A DNA stretch of 64,000 nt from Bacteroidales bacterium (GTDB taxonomy: Bacteria > Bacteroidota > Bacteroidia > Bacteroidales > Tenuifilaceae). How positions within the stretch are numbered: position 1 is the stretch's first letter; the number at the start of each line of letters is the position of its first letter. Shown here in pieces: positions 9,923 through 18,991 of this stretch. Under the pieces are notes generated by a model. The model saw only the letters and a program-made list of their open reading frames with translations. It was not told where the DNA came from and searched no databases. Both the position numbers and the translations under genes were made by a program. The DNA lies in assembly GCA_013141385.1 (NCBI GenBank), contig JABFRB010000028.1, positions 60,964-124,963 of the forward strand. Direction: 5' to 3'.

Positions 9923-10303
9923 GGCTGTTTTACTATTGACTCTTCCAGTTCTTGCGAATCTGGAAGGTCAAACAAGCGGGTTAACCTAGCAGAGTCCGAA
10001 GGTCCTGCTAGAGTTTAATAAAAGGAGGAACAACCCCAACCCCTTAAATTAAGGGGCTATAACAGAGTTGTACAGTGGATTTCGCTTTCTCTTTTAGGAA
10101 TGGATTGGAAACATAACAGATACTACAAACCCGCCCTTTAATTTCAACAATCATAGCAAACGCAGCATTCAATTATACTCCCTTTTTTAAGGGGGTTGGG
10201 GGTATTTCTTTCTATACCATCAGCCCATATCCTAAAAATAAACGTTCGGTTAAGGAAGGGTCTTAGCCGAACGTTTTTGTATGTTTTATTGCTTTTTAGT
10301 GTT
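9923..10303. other. Intergenic segment with short repeats and a strong hairpin
   Basis: No gene is supported here. It contains one copy (about 10031-10066) of the hairpin-forming word CCCCTTAAATTAAGGGG followed by CTATAACAG. The same word recurs in variants at about 6750, 11385, 11552 and 11950. The terminator-like hairpin at 10235-10276 closes the segment. Confidence 0.6.
10235..10276. terminator. Probable terminator of the DUF6261 gene
   Basis: AAACGTTCGGTTAAG pairs with CTTAGCCGAACGTTT (15 bp, one G-T) around a 7-nt loop, 28 bases beyond the stop of the minus-strand gene. On the minus strand it runs into ATTTTTAGG; on the plus strand into TTTTTGT. It could act in both directions. Confidence 0.65.
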
Positions 10304-11059
10304 TCAATTTTGGGGAGTTGCTGTGTCTGTTGATTCTTTATCTTTCCCCTTACTCTTGCCATCGCGGATAGCAATGGTGGCTTTGTAGTAGTTTATTTTC
10401 TCGTTAAGCCCGTTAACGAATGTTTCTACGGATGGTTTGGAGATGCCAAGCACTATTGAGGCGTTAATTTTTTCGACAATCCTATTATATATTGGGTCAA
10501 TTACCTTGCGGGTTAGGCGTACATCTCCGCTTTCGCGACCTGCATACTCGTCATTACGCTCGTTGAAAGTGGCTTGGAAATCGTCGTTCTGCTTTTTCAT
10601 CTCCGCAACCCATGTTGTTATGCCAATTTTTTGCAGATGTGTGGCGTTAGGTCGTTGCATCAGGGTTATAATCAGGTTGTCCATATCGGTGCTCTCCTCG
10701 TTGTACGATAGCCCCCGAATGTCGCCAAAGCTATCAATAATTCGCATTATCACCTCTGCGCTTGCTACCTCATCCGCTATGGGGCTTAGGAGGGTTGCCA
10801 TCACTTTCTGGTTAATGGCATTCCATGTTCTATCGCGCAGTAAATCCATCTGCTCAATAAGTTTGGATTTACTGCTGCCCAGCTCCATGCGCATGGCGTT
10901 TTCCACTGCCCCTAAACTGTGGCTAAATTCCGCATGTTCGCTCTCTATTCCCAGCTCCGTAGGGCTGTACTTTACTATTTGCGCATCTAAATCGCTCATA
11001 AACTGGTGGTGCTCGCTGTTGCGCATACGGAACAACCCGATTGATTCAATTTTAACCAT
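10304..11059 (-). CDS. DUF6261 family protein of unknown function
   Basis: This 251-residue, almost wholly alpha-helical protein has no signal peptide or membrane segment. It begins MVKIESIGLFRMRNSEHHQFM, a start I associate with the Bacteroidota family DUF6261, whose role is unknown. The middle is rich in heptad-like helices (LIEQMDLLRDRTWNAINQKV), and the tail is charged and low-complexity (DGKSKGKDKESTDTATPQN). It is a single gene on the minus strand, with a probable terminator downstream. The 300 bases upstream of its start are packed with perfect palindromes and a 42-bp-period array. It shares the interval between the two long direct repeats with the SIR2 gene but points the other way. 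The family name is from memory. Confidence 0.72.
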   Translation of the reverse strand: MVKIESIGLFRMRNSEHHQFMSDLDAQIVKYSPTELGIESEHAEFSHSLGAVENAMRMELGSSKSKLIEQMDLLRDRTWNAINQKVMATLLSPIADEVASAEVIMRIIDSFGDIRGLSYNEESTDMDNLIITLMQRPNATHLQKIGITTWVAEMKKQNDDFQATFNERNDEYAGRESGDVRLTRKVIDPIYNRIVEKINASIVLGISKPSVETFVNGLNEKINYYKATIAIRDGKSKGKDKESTDTATPQN

Positions 11060-11098
11060 AATTTTTTATGTTTTTAATTTTACTATATGAAACTAAAC

Positions 11099-11142
11099 GG
11101 GGTAATTGGAGTACCCCGCAGCTACCCTACGTTTTTAGGGTA
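11099..11142. promoter_or_regulatory. Two short perfect hairpins upstream of the DUF6261 gene
   Basis: GGGGTA/TACCCC (11099-11117) and TACCCTA/TAGGGTA (11123-11142) lie 40-85 bases upstream of the minus-strand start. They may be operators or part of a structured 5' leader; the sequence does not decide this. Confidence 0.45.
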
Positions 11143-11189
11143 ACCTCCAAGGGTTTGCAAATTTCATGCCTAAATCTCAGGAAAAAGGT

Positions 11190-11364
11190 TTTGCGACTGC
11201 AAAGGATATGCCTTGAGTTCAAGGCAACATATTTGCACGTGCAAAGGACATGCCTTGAACTCTAGGCAACATATTTGCAGCTGCAAAGGACATGCCTTGA
11301 ACTCCGGGCAACATATTTGCATGTGCAAAGGACACGCCCAGGGTTCTGGAGGGTGTATTTGCAG
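11190..11364. repeat. Palindromic array with an exact 42-bp period
   Basis: TTTGCxxxTGCAAA-type palindromes begin at 11190, 11232, 11274 and 11316, with a final half-site TTTGCAG at 11358: every step is exactly 42 bp. The copies at 11232 (TTTGCACGTGCAAA) and 11274 (TTTGCAGCTGCAAA) are perfect 14-bp palindromes. The intervening GGACATGCCTTGAACTC...GGCAACA is also conserved. Both strands are open over the array only because 42 is a multiple of three; I do not read it as coding. Confidence 0.85.
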
Positions 11365-11600
11365 TGGTGGTAGGGGGAAAATTAATCTCAACCCCTTAAA
11401 TAATAGGCTATAAGGTGGTTTCTGCTTCTTTTATTGGAGTGAGTTGTTTTGTGTATTTAGTGATTTGTTGGTGCTTTTTGTGGAATAACCATGTTGAACC
11501 CTATCGAAAAATGCGATATAATATCAAATGTGTGGCGTGATTGTTAGGACAAACCTCAACCCTTAAATAATGGCTATAACAGATGCTCGGTGGTTGGAAA

Positions 11601-12038
11601 GTGGTTTGCAATAAATAATCGCAAAATGCGATACCTAGGCTTTACCGATATTTTGTCCTTGCTGGATAGTCCCGCTAGGGACGGTATATCGGTAAAAGGT
11701 AATATGATGGTTTTTAAAAATCCCTCTAGGGATGATATCGAGGGTTACTCTGTCTTCCATCTTCTAATATCTCCCTAATTCTATTTCATCCCGATGGGAT
11801 TTAAAGATGTTGGGGGTTGATTTTGGTTTACCGATATGTTGTCCCTACGGGACAGTTCTGAATGGGACGGTATGTAGGTATAAGGTAATATGATAAGAGT
11901 TCCGAACTTTCAAAAAGTTCGGAACTCTTGGGTTTAATACAATAAAATATAACCCCAACCCCTTAAAATAAGGGGCTATAACAGCTACTCGGAGGTTGGG
12001 AAAATGGCTTGCAACAAATAATCGCAAAATGCGATACT
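11601..12038 (+). repeat. Right copy of the ~0.4-kb direct repeat
   Basis: This copy is in the same orientation as 6451-6840. It is bounded by the same word with ATCGCAAAATGCGAT at both ends, and 11821-11897 reads as identical to 6620-6696. It is about 45 bp longer near its left side, where an extra palindromic word (CCCTCTAGGG) occurs. Confidence 0.85.
11895..11929. other. Perfect 16-bp hairpin inside the right repeat
   Basis: AAGAGTTCCGAACTTT and its exact reverse complement are separated by CAA. Relative to the left copy, one stem pair is changed on both sides (T-A to G-C), so pairing is preserved. Confidence 0.8.
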
Positions 12039-12200
12039 GGGTGAAGGGTTTAAGAAACTGACCATAGGGGACTCCACAGAACTAGATTAGCTGCGCTGAA
12101 CTCACTCCGTTCGGTTCCGGGTCTTCGCCCGGAATGACAATGGAGTCAGTTTTGCCTTTTGGTGTAATTTTGGTGAGGGTTTAATTTCCCTCTCCCGTCT
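12039..12200. other. Short intergenic spacer with a hairpin
   Basis: CCGGG-TCTTCG-CCCGG at about 12117-12132 is a stable hairpin within a word (GGTTCCGGG...CCCGGAATGACAATGG) of the kind scattered through Bacteroidota genomes. It may terminate the helicase transcript. Confidence 0.45.
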
Positions 12201-14681
12201 TCAAACTTCCAACTTCGCCGTAAATTCCAGATGCTTTAGCACAAACTTCAACTCGGAGTATGTTACCTTATCGCCAAGGGCGGTTTTGGCATCGCCAAGG
12301 CTTTTGCTTTGAGTGTTGGAGAAGTAGGTGGATATTAGCTTTATTTTATCGGGTGTGAGAAGTAGGTTTATGTCCAACTCACCTATACCCACGTAGTGCG
12401 CCAGATGTCCTTCGATTGTGGATGCTGCCATACTGCGCTCAAAGGCAATGCCCTCAATTGTTTTTCCCTCTTTAAAAAGATTAAGGCTGGTTTTTTTGGA
12501 ATCGGTTTTATCTGATTTAATGGCCTTTGGTGCAACAATCTCCAATTGGGGAGTTTCAATTCCGTTATCGGTGCGGTAGTCGAGGATAATTTCAAGGATT
12601 TCCTTGCCAAACTGCTGTGCTTTTTTCTTTCCAAATCCCTTTACTGCTTGAAGTTCTTCCATCGATGAGGGTAGGCGAAGAGTCAATTGCGTTAGAGTTT
12701 TTTGAGGTAAAATCATGTAATGTGGTAGATTTAGCTCGTCGGCTTTATCGTTGCGCCATGCTTTAAGGGTACTGTATAGCTCAGCGTTAGGCGTTTGGGT
12801 TGATGTGTATTCTTGTTTTGTCCTAGGTTTTGGTTCGCTCTTTTCAATAGCGGCTTTGGCACGGATATCGAGGTAGGTTTTTACGGAGAAACCGTTGGTA
12901 CATTCCTTAAGGCAGGTTAGCTTTGTCTCTGAAATCTCCATCAAACGACCTAGCTGCTCACCAATCTGCTTCTTCACGGTCTTATTATCGGTTTCCACAA
13001 CGGTGCTACGCAGAACATTAGCAACTACCGATTCTGTTTTTTCGGCAAAGTATGTTGAGGCTTTTTTAACTCGCTCCTGCAATGGTTCATTCTCCTCAAC
13101 CGATGGTTGTACGGCTATCAAACCTTGAACCTGAAATTTAAATTTGTCCGAAACCTCCAGAAGTTCTGTTTTAAGCGATGCTATCATCTTATCGAAAGGA
13201 TCTCTGAAATTGGGCTGAAGGCTTGCAGTGGAATCGGTAATCAGCTTTAGCAGGTAGTTTAAACTACGGTTTATATAATTGAAGTCGAAAAGTTCAAGGA
13301 GTAGCTCCTGCTGAAACCTGTTTTTGGAATCCTCAAGGAGTTGCTTGCTAGGTGGGTTTTGCTCCACATTGCTCACGAATTGTGTTACGGTGGAATCGCT
13401 CTTTATGCTTTTAACGGCAATGGGTGTGCTTAAAACCAGCCCCTCCAAAGTCTTGCAACGGCTAAGCGCAACGTATACCTGCCCGTGGGCAAATGCTGAG
13501 TTGGCATCAATTATCGCCTTTTCGAAGGTTAAGCCCTGACTTTTATGAATGGTAATAGCCCACGCTAACTTCAGCGGGTATTGTGTAAACGTACCAGCAA
13601 CGGTCTCCTTTATCTCTTTTGTATCGGGATCGACTGAATATTTTGCATTTTTCCACTCATCCTTTTGTACAGGGATATCGGTTAAATCATCGGAACAGCG
13701 AACATAAATAGAATCCTCATCAAGTTGGGTAATTGTCCCTATTTTACCGTTAAAGTAAAGCTTTTCGTGAGAACTGTCGTTCTTAACGAACATCACCTGT
13801 GCACCTACTTTAAGTATCAAATTAAATTCAGTGGGGTAGATATATTCGGGGAATTCACCATCTACGGATGCTTTAAATGAGTGCGCTTCCGTTGAGAGTT
13901 TTTTAAGCTTCGATTCGTTTATTGTTTGGGCTTGATGGTTGTGTGTGGTTAGCGTTATATAGCCTTCGTTGTCCTTTGGGTTAAAGCCTGGAATGTGACG
14001 TTTGCTAAGCTCGTTGAGGGATTCGGCATCAAGATTATTTTCACGTACTTTGTTGAGAATATCGATGAAATGGGTATCGCTCTGGCGGTAAATGTGCTTT
14101 AGTTCGATGCTGACATACTGCGTTTTTTGCAGGGCTTTGCTGGAGAAGAAGAAGGCGTTTTCGTAATAATCTTTGAGGATTGCCCACTCATCCTCCTTAA
14201 CAACGGGGGCAAGCTGTTGTAGGTCGCCAATCATCAAGAGCTGAACGCCACCAAAGGGTAGATATCGATTTTTATATCTCCGTAGTACCTCGTCTATTGC
14301 ATCGAGCATATCTGCCCGAACCATGCTTATCTCATCAATTACAAGTAAATCGAGGCTTTTTATTATTTTGATTTTTTCGCGATTGAATCGCTTTACGCCT
14401 TCGGCAGCTGGCTTTTCTTCCTCACTGTTTGATGTGAATTGCTGTGGCAAAAGAGGGCCAAATGATAGCTGGAAAAACGAGTGGATGGTTACCCCACCAG
14501 CATTTATTGCAGCAACACCTGTGGGTGCAACAACAATCATTCGCTTTGGCGATTTTTTCTTAAGGTTATGTAGAAAGGTTGTTTTGCCTGTTCCTGCTTT
14601 CCCGGTAAGGAAGATGTTTTTGTTAGTAAACTCAACAAAATCAAAGGCTAATTCTAACTGAGTGTTGAGGATTGATTCCAT
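12201..14681 (-). CDS. PIF1-like superfamily 1 helicase with HRDC and C-terminal helix-turn-helix
   Basis: This 826-residue ATPase has Walker A TGKAGTGKTTF (residues 26-36), APTGVAAINAGG (motif Ia), Walker B LLVIDEISMVRADML, GDLQQLAPV (motif III) and a C-terminal helicase motif AWAITIHKSQGLTF. These are the marks of the PIF1/RecD-like SF1B group, which unwinds DNA 5' to 3'. After the helicase core come a long helical stretch, an HRDC-type domain (LKAWRNDKADELNLPHYMIL...VKGFGKKKAQQFG) and a final helix-turn-helix (LFKEGKTIEGIAFERSMAAST). This order is common for Bacteroidota 'AAA family ATPase/HRDC' helicases, probably involved in replication or recombination repair. It is not linked in an operon to neighbours. 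The start MESILNTQLELA is the natural one. Confidence 0.9.
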   Translation of the reverse strand: MESILNTQLELAFDFVEFTNKNIFLTGKAGTGKTTFLHNLKKKSPKRMIVVAPTGVAAINAGGVTIHSFFQLSFGPLLPQQFTSNSEEEKPAAEGVKRFNREKIKIIKSLDLLVIDEISMVRADMLDAIDEVLRRYKNRYLPFGGVQLLMIGDLQQLAPVVKEDEWAILKDYYENAFFFSSKALQKTQYVSIELKHIYRQSDTHFIDILNKVRENNLDAESLNELSKRHIPGFNPKDNEGYITLTTHNHQAQTINESKLKKLSTEAHSFKASVDGEFPEYIYPTEFNLILKVGAQVMFVKNDSSHEKLYFNGKIGTITQLDEDSIYVRCSDDLTDIPVQKDEWKNAKYSVDPDTKEIKETVAGTFTQYPLKLAWAITIHKSQGLTFEKAIIDANSAFAHGQVYVALSRCKTLEGLVLSTPIAVKSIKSDSTVTQFVSNVEQNPPSKQLLEDSKNRFQQELLLELFDFNYINRSLNYLLKLITDSTASLQPNFRDPFDKMIASLKTELLEVSDKFKFQVQGLIAVQPSVEENEPLQERVKKASTYFAEKTESVVANVLRSTVVETDNKTVKKQIGEQLGRLMEISETKLTCLKECTNGFSVKTYLDIRAKAAIEKSEPKPRTKQEYTSTQTPNAELYSTLKAWRNDKADELNLPHYMILPQKTLTQLTLRLPSSMEELQAVKGFGKKKAQQFGKEILEIILDYRTDNGIETPQLEIVAPKAIKSDKTDSKKTSLNLFKEGKTIEGIAFERSMAASTIEGHLAHYVGIGELDINLLLTPDKIKLISTYFSNTQSKSLGDAKTALGDKVTYSELKFVLKHLEFTAKLEV

Positions 14682-14751
14682 TAATTTAACAAAATATAGT
14701 TTATTTAGAATCTGTACATAAAGTAAGAAGTTCTAAAATAAATTGAATAAC

Positions 14752-14843
14752 GAACAAGGATCAACGATTTATGATTTTAGAAGATTTCTAAAAACAAGCT
14801 GATTACGCAAACATCAGAGATTATAAATCGTTGATCCTTGTTC
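14752..14843. repeat. Small inverted-repeat element (family 1, copy 1)
   Basis: This 92-bp element has a near-perfect 21-bp terminal inverted repeat beginning GAACAAGGATCAACGATTTA. Its interior (ATTTTAGAAGAT...AACAAGCTGATT) is shared with the copy at 39303-39387 and in part with 14962-15000, so it is a dispersed, MITE-like family. Confidence 0.8.
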
Positions 14844-14961
14844 TTAAATCAAAATAATGATGCTTTAACGACAGACTCTATTTAGGCTTAAAGGTATAAA
14901 AAAACAATTATGATTTGATTCGAATTGTAAAGTTGGCTGTGGTGAATAACAAAAGATTTAA

Positions 14962-15040
14962 GAACAAGGAATAACGAATGTTGATTTTAGAAGTGATTTG
15001 AGATTAAATATCATAATAAGTAACAACTTGTGTTTATTAC
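14962..15040. repeat. Small inverted-repeat element (family 1, degenerate copy 3)
   Basis: GAACAAGGAATAACGAATG, TGATTTTAGAAG, AATATCATAATAA and TTATTACAATTTTCC follow family 1 in order. The element overlaps the 3' end of the large T9SS gene. Confidence 0.55.
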
Positions 15041-18000
15041 AATTTTCCTTGTAACCACCCTACCATCTTTTAGAATTATTCGTAGTAAATGCAAGCCTGT
15101 TGAGGTTTGAGGAACTTCAATTCTAATACCTGAACTTTGTGATATAACCCTACAGCCTGATACCTGTTTTCCATCCATTGTGAATAGTGAGATGTTTTCG
15201 GCAGGGATAATCCCATTGTATTCAATATAAATAAGCCCATTGGTTGGATTGGGATATACACGTGCAATCAGCAGATCATCATTAATTCCGTTAGATATTG
15301 CCCACTGATTCTTTAGCTGTTCAATCTGTGGAATGGGAATTTCTGTGCTCCATAACTTTACTTCATCCACGCTTCCACGGAGTGCATATAGGGTTTCCAC
15401 ATTGTCCATCCGCCCAATGGTAAACGGTTTGGTTGAGGGTTGAATAGTTCCTGCAAAGGCCTTAAATGTATCGAGAATGCCATCGATGTAAAGTTCCATT
15501 GAATAGCCAGTATAAAGCACAGTTACATGGTAGTAACGGTTTAACTCAATTGGCAATGAGCCATCCAGATCTGCAACGCCTGTGCTTGTTTTTACAGTCC
15601 ATCGAAGCAGACCTTCGGGGGTGATGGATAGCTTATATCGCTGCTGCCACGATCCGTGGGAGATGATAAACCTTTCCGAACCCAGCTGTTCGCATTTCAC
15701 CCAGCAGCTTAGACTTACAGCATTGGTAAAGTTTAGGTCAACGTGATTATCTGTATAGATGATATTATCTCCAGCGGTAAACCTGTAAGCTAGCGATGCT
15801 TTACCCCTAGCATCATCGGTTTTGGTTACACCGGATGCTGTGGCATGAAATCTATCGGCGGCGGCATTGCGATTATCTGAATCGAAAGGATACCATATTA
15901 TGGGTGTTTGATTGGCATAGCTTGTATCTTTTACCAGTACCCCAGCAGATACAGTGGTTGAAAGCAAATCCTGATTGGTAACCTTCACGGTGATAGTCCC
16001 AACAGTTGGAGTTGTTGGAGATTGCCATGTAACAGAATTTCCAGTAGTTTGATTTAAAGTGCCAGTAGATGATGTCCATGCGTACTCAAGGGTTTCGCCA
16101 AGCGCAGGTTCAACAATTGCAGTAAAGGTGCTTGTTTCGCCCTTCGCCGTGTATTTCGATACCGCTTGAATGCCTTTTACTACAGGTTGCATGGGAATAT
16201 GCTCAACAATTTTAAGGTGCAAGGTGTCCTCTGCGGTTTGGCTATTGGCGGTTATCCTGCATTTTAGCACAGGTTGCGATGGGCTCGCTGATGTGGTAAT
16301 TTGCACCTGCGACTGGGTTTGCCCATCGATTAGTACACCATCCAGAAACCATTCATATTGCACAGGATCGCCAACATTTACATTTCCCGGTGTGCAGTAT
16401 GCCATGAACGATGAATTTGTGGTAATTGGGTTTTTATCGGTGGAAAGTGCTTTTACACGAAGATTGTTAGAGTAGTTATATTGATAATGATAGTCGAGAA
16501 CATCGCTTCCAGCATACAACCTGCCATTACGGGAGTCTGGCACTAGTCCCGATGAATATAGTCTTATCAACCTTACTTCTCCCGCAGGGATTGTTAGCCG
16601 AATGGAACTTGAGGCTGATGAAAATAGAATGGTTTCGGTAATGGCATCGTACACCCCGAATGTACCCGATGGAAGATTTACGTTAACCTGCTTAACAACC
16701 GTTGTTGGGTTAAAATAGAGGTAAGAGACGAGAGAATTATCTCCGTAAAAATCGGTTTTATTGAGATCTATCTGGAGGATTTCAGGGATATTGGTTGGTT
16801 TGGTTACAGCAGCAAGATAACCAACACTTGAACCGCTATATAGCGATAGATTTGTTGATGCCCAGCCGCCACCAATGGCATCGCCAGTAGCATAAGGGGA
16901 TTTTCCTAACAACAATTGTTTCATCGATTCGTAAGGAATGCAAGCCGTTGGGTCGTTTGCGGAAGCCCATGAATAGGAATCTTGTTGGGTTTGTGGAAGA
17001 GCATTCCAGTAAAACAATCGGCTGGCATTAGTAACATTCAGCAACCATTTGGCAATGGCTCGGGCATAGCGTTTATCGTATTTGGGGAGTGGTGCAAGTG
17101 CTGCTGCTTGCTGAAAGCCATTCATTGCAAAAGCATAATCGTTACCTGAATCGTTGGCTTCGCCAATCAATCCCGAGACATCATAACCACCCCAAGTTCC
17201 TACAATAGATCCCCATCCTCTCAAATCGCCACGATTGAAGCACCAGTCGAGCAATTTCTGCAAAGGATAATTTGTGCCCTCAACGGCATTCATGCGAGCC
17301 GCTGCAAGTGTTCCGTAAGATAATTGTAATTCGTATGATGGGTTTGATACTAAGCCAGTAAGAAAATCCATAGCCTGCTGAGCACCTTCAAAATACTTTC
17401 TATCTCCAGTTTCGAGGTAAGCGTTATAGAGCAACCATGCTATGCTTCCGGCTGATTCGGGCTCAGGAACGCTTATGTTTAGCGGTAATCCTGTTGTAAG
17501 ATTAAAGGCTCGATAGTTCATATTAGGAGCAGCCCATGGTTTTGCGCTTCCTCCCAATTTGTTTACACAATCCAACCAGCGGTTGGCTACGGTTGTAAAT
17601 TGACTATTAAATTCTGGGGCAGCATTGGGGTATAATGATTTTAGCTGATAGAAGTAGACGTTGGGCATTATATCGTACCACCAGTCATCGCCCGAAGTGG
17701 TTGAATAGCTGTTTAGGTAGACATTTTGACCGTTTTTTAGATTGAAGAAGTCTTTGGCTTTAGCCACCCAGTTCACTCCATTCTGGTTGCTTTTATCTAC
17801 ACCAGCAAGCGTGGCTCCTACAATGGCAGGCATAGCATTAATGGCTTCGGACTGATTTAGATGACCATCAACACCCACATAAGAATCGAGGAATAAAGGT
17901 GTATTATCGGCATAGTTAAATTGCCCCTGCGTTCCAAGACGAGATAAAGGCAGATATGTACCTGTTTTTCCTTGATCGAATACCAGATTGTCGTAATTGA

Positions 18001-18145
18001 TGGTTACTGCATTCCAGTCCCTGATAAGTAAGGGTGTAGGTAAATCGGGCATTTGATCTATGCGAGGAATACTCAGCTGTCCCGTTTGAGCCAAACCCGA
18101 TAGGGTGATGAATATGAGTAGGAGATTCAGGAGTGTACGTTTCAT
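15011..18145 (-). CDS. Large secreted protein: unassigned helical-toroid glycosidase-like domain, Ig-like domains, LamG, T9SS sorting domain
   Basis: This protein has 1,044 residues. It opens with a signal peptide (MKRTLLNLLLIFITLSGLAQ). Residues ~25-560 form a helix-rich domain followed by a beta domain, paralogous over its whole length to the lipoprotein at 30243-31961: both have PRI(D/N)QMPD, KSNQNG/KTNQNG, DWWYD, a GWG...W-G-x-YDV segment, NASRLFY and a TDFY-containing beta region. Repeated helices ending in short loops suggest an (alpha/alpha) toroid as in several glycoside hydrolases and lyases, but I recognise no catalytic signature. Ig/PKD-like domains (~565-740) and a LamG domain (~755-945) follow, then a T9SS type A domain with YPNPTNG. 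Six residues (NTSCYL-type) extend past the usual end, inside a repeat element. Family knowledge points to a surface or secreted polysaccharide-degrading enzyme; the activity is inference. Confidence 0.72.
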   Translation of the reverse strand: MKRTLLNLLLIFITLSGLAQTGQLSIPRIDQMPDLPTPLLIRDWNAVTINYDNLVFDQGKTGTYLPLSRLGTQGQFNYADNTPLFLDSYVGVDGHLNQSEAINAMPAIVGATLAGVDKSNQNGVNWVAKAKDFFNLKNGQNVYLNSYSTTSGDDWWYDIMPNVYFYQLKSLYPNAAPEFNSQFTTVANRWLDCVNKLGGSAKPWAAPNMNYRAFNLTTGLPLNISVPEPESAGSIAWLLYNAYLETGDRKYFEGAQQAMDFLTGLVSNPSYELQLSYGTLAAARMNAVEGTNYPLQKLLDWCFNRGDLRGWGSIVGTWGGYDVSGLIGEANDSGNDYAFAMNGFQQAAALAPLPKYDKRYARAIAKWLLNVTNASRLFYWNALPQTQQDSYSWASANDPTACIPYESMKQLLLGKSPYATGDAIGGGWASTNLSLYSGSSVGYLAAVTKPTNIPEILQIDLNKTDFYGDNSLVSYLYFNPTTVVKQVNVNLPSGTFGVYDAITETILFSSASSSIRLTIPAGEVRLIRLYSSGLVPDSRNGRLYAGSDVLDYHYQYNYSNNLRVKALSTDKNPITTNSSFMAYCTPGNVNVGDPVQYEWFLDGVLIDGQTQSQVQITTSASPSQPVLKCRITANSQTAEDTLHLKIVEHIPMQPVVKGIQAVSKYTAKGETSTFTAIVEPALGETLEYAWTSSTGTLNQTTGNSVTWQSPTTPTVGTITVKVTNQDLLSTTVSAGVLVKDTSYANQTPIIWYPFDSDNRNAAADRFHATASGVTKTDDARGKASLAYRFTAGDNIIYTDNHVDLNFTNAVSLSCWVKCEQLGSERFIISHGSWQQRYKLSITPEGLLRWTVKTSTGVADLDGSLPIELNRYYHVTVLYTGYSMELYIDGILDTFKAFAGTIQPSTKPFTIGRMDNVETLYALRGSVDEVKLWSTEIPIPQIEQLKNQWAISNGINDDLLIARVYPNPTNGLIYIEYNGIIPAENISLFTMDGKQVSGCRVISQSSGIRIEVPQTSTGLHLLRIILKDGRVVTRKIVINTSCYLL

Positions 18146-18991
18146 TATTGATGGGGGTTAGCGGCGGTTTAGGAGTTGCTTTTACTTTGTGTTTTTTGTG
18201 ACCTCTTTGTTCTTTTTGTGGATTAGCTATTACACAAAGGCTCACAAAGTATTACCCAAAGTTACGCAAAGGTTTTTTTCCAGCACCTCAAAAAAGGAAT
18301 TATCCGAGAAATGTTAGCGAAGTTTGGCATTTCAAGCGGCATATCCGCATAATATTTGTGATCCAATTAGATAATTCGTAACGACTCAGGCACATTTTTT
18401 TTGAAAATAAGATATCAATTACACATGCTATTCTCGCACTAAAGTTCTCGCAAAGTCGCTAAGCTCGCAATGGAGAAAAAACTATTAGTTTTTTCGCTTT
18501 GCGAACAAATTGTAGGTTCAATTTGGTATTATCAAATCTTAATGTTTCAATTCGACTTAACTGCGATCTTCATCTATCTTATATTCTTTGCGGCTTAGCG
18601 ACTTTGCGTGAGATATTTTATTGCTGAATAGTTCCGATAATTCCAGTAAATGAGGTGCATCGCACCGTAATATTAAACTATGGGTTAGAATTGGAAACTC
18701 TCTATTCAACGATTAGGCTATCGCAAAATGCGATAACTGAGATGCAGTGATGCTTTTTGTAACGCATTTTACGATTGTGGGCTTGCAGTAGGGTTTGTGT
18801 TTTGGCAATAGAAAATAGCTTTTCTATTTTACTTGGGTATGGTTTAGAATGTTGAGCGGGGTACTAAAAACATGCTTGCCTGAGCATCAGCCCAAATGGT
18901 TTGTAGCCGCTATTGGCTATTAATTATTTTCGATTTTGTTGTTTCGTTTTTCATTTATTCGTTTTGTGTTGCCCCCTTTTTGCCATTTTTA
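18146..18991. other. Gene-free 0.85-kb spacer with inverted repeats
   Basis: No gene is seen. CTCGCAAAGTCGCTAAGC (18447-18464) faces GCTTAGCGACTTTGCGTGAG (18593-18612), and GTTCTCGCAAAG faces CTTTGCGAAC close by. A further ATCGCAAAATGCGAT palindrome lies at about 18721, the same word that bounds the 6.5/11.6-kb repeats. Runs of 'acaaaggctcacaaag'-type words near 18230 are low-complexity. Confidence 0.6.

Noticed and set aside
11189..11413. Open frames on both strands over the 42-bp array
   Set aside because: They exist because 42 is divisible by three; the repeated peptides are cysteine/histidine-rich nonsense and there is no gene-like start.
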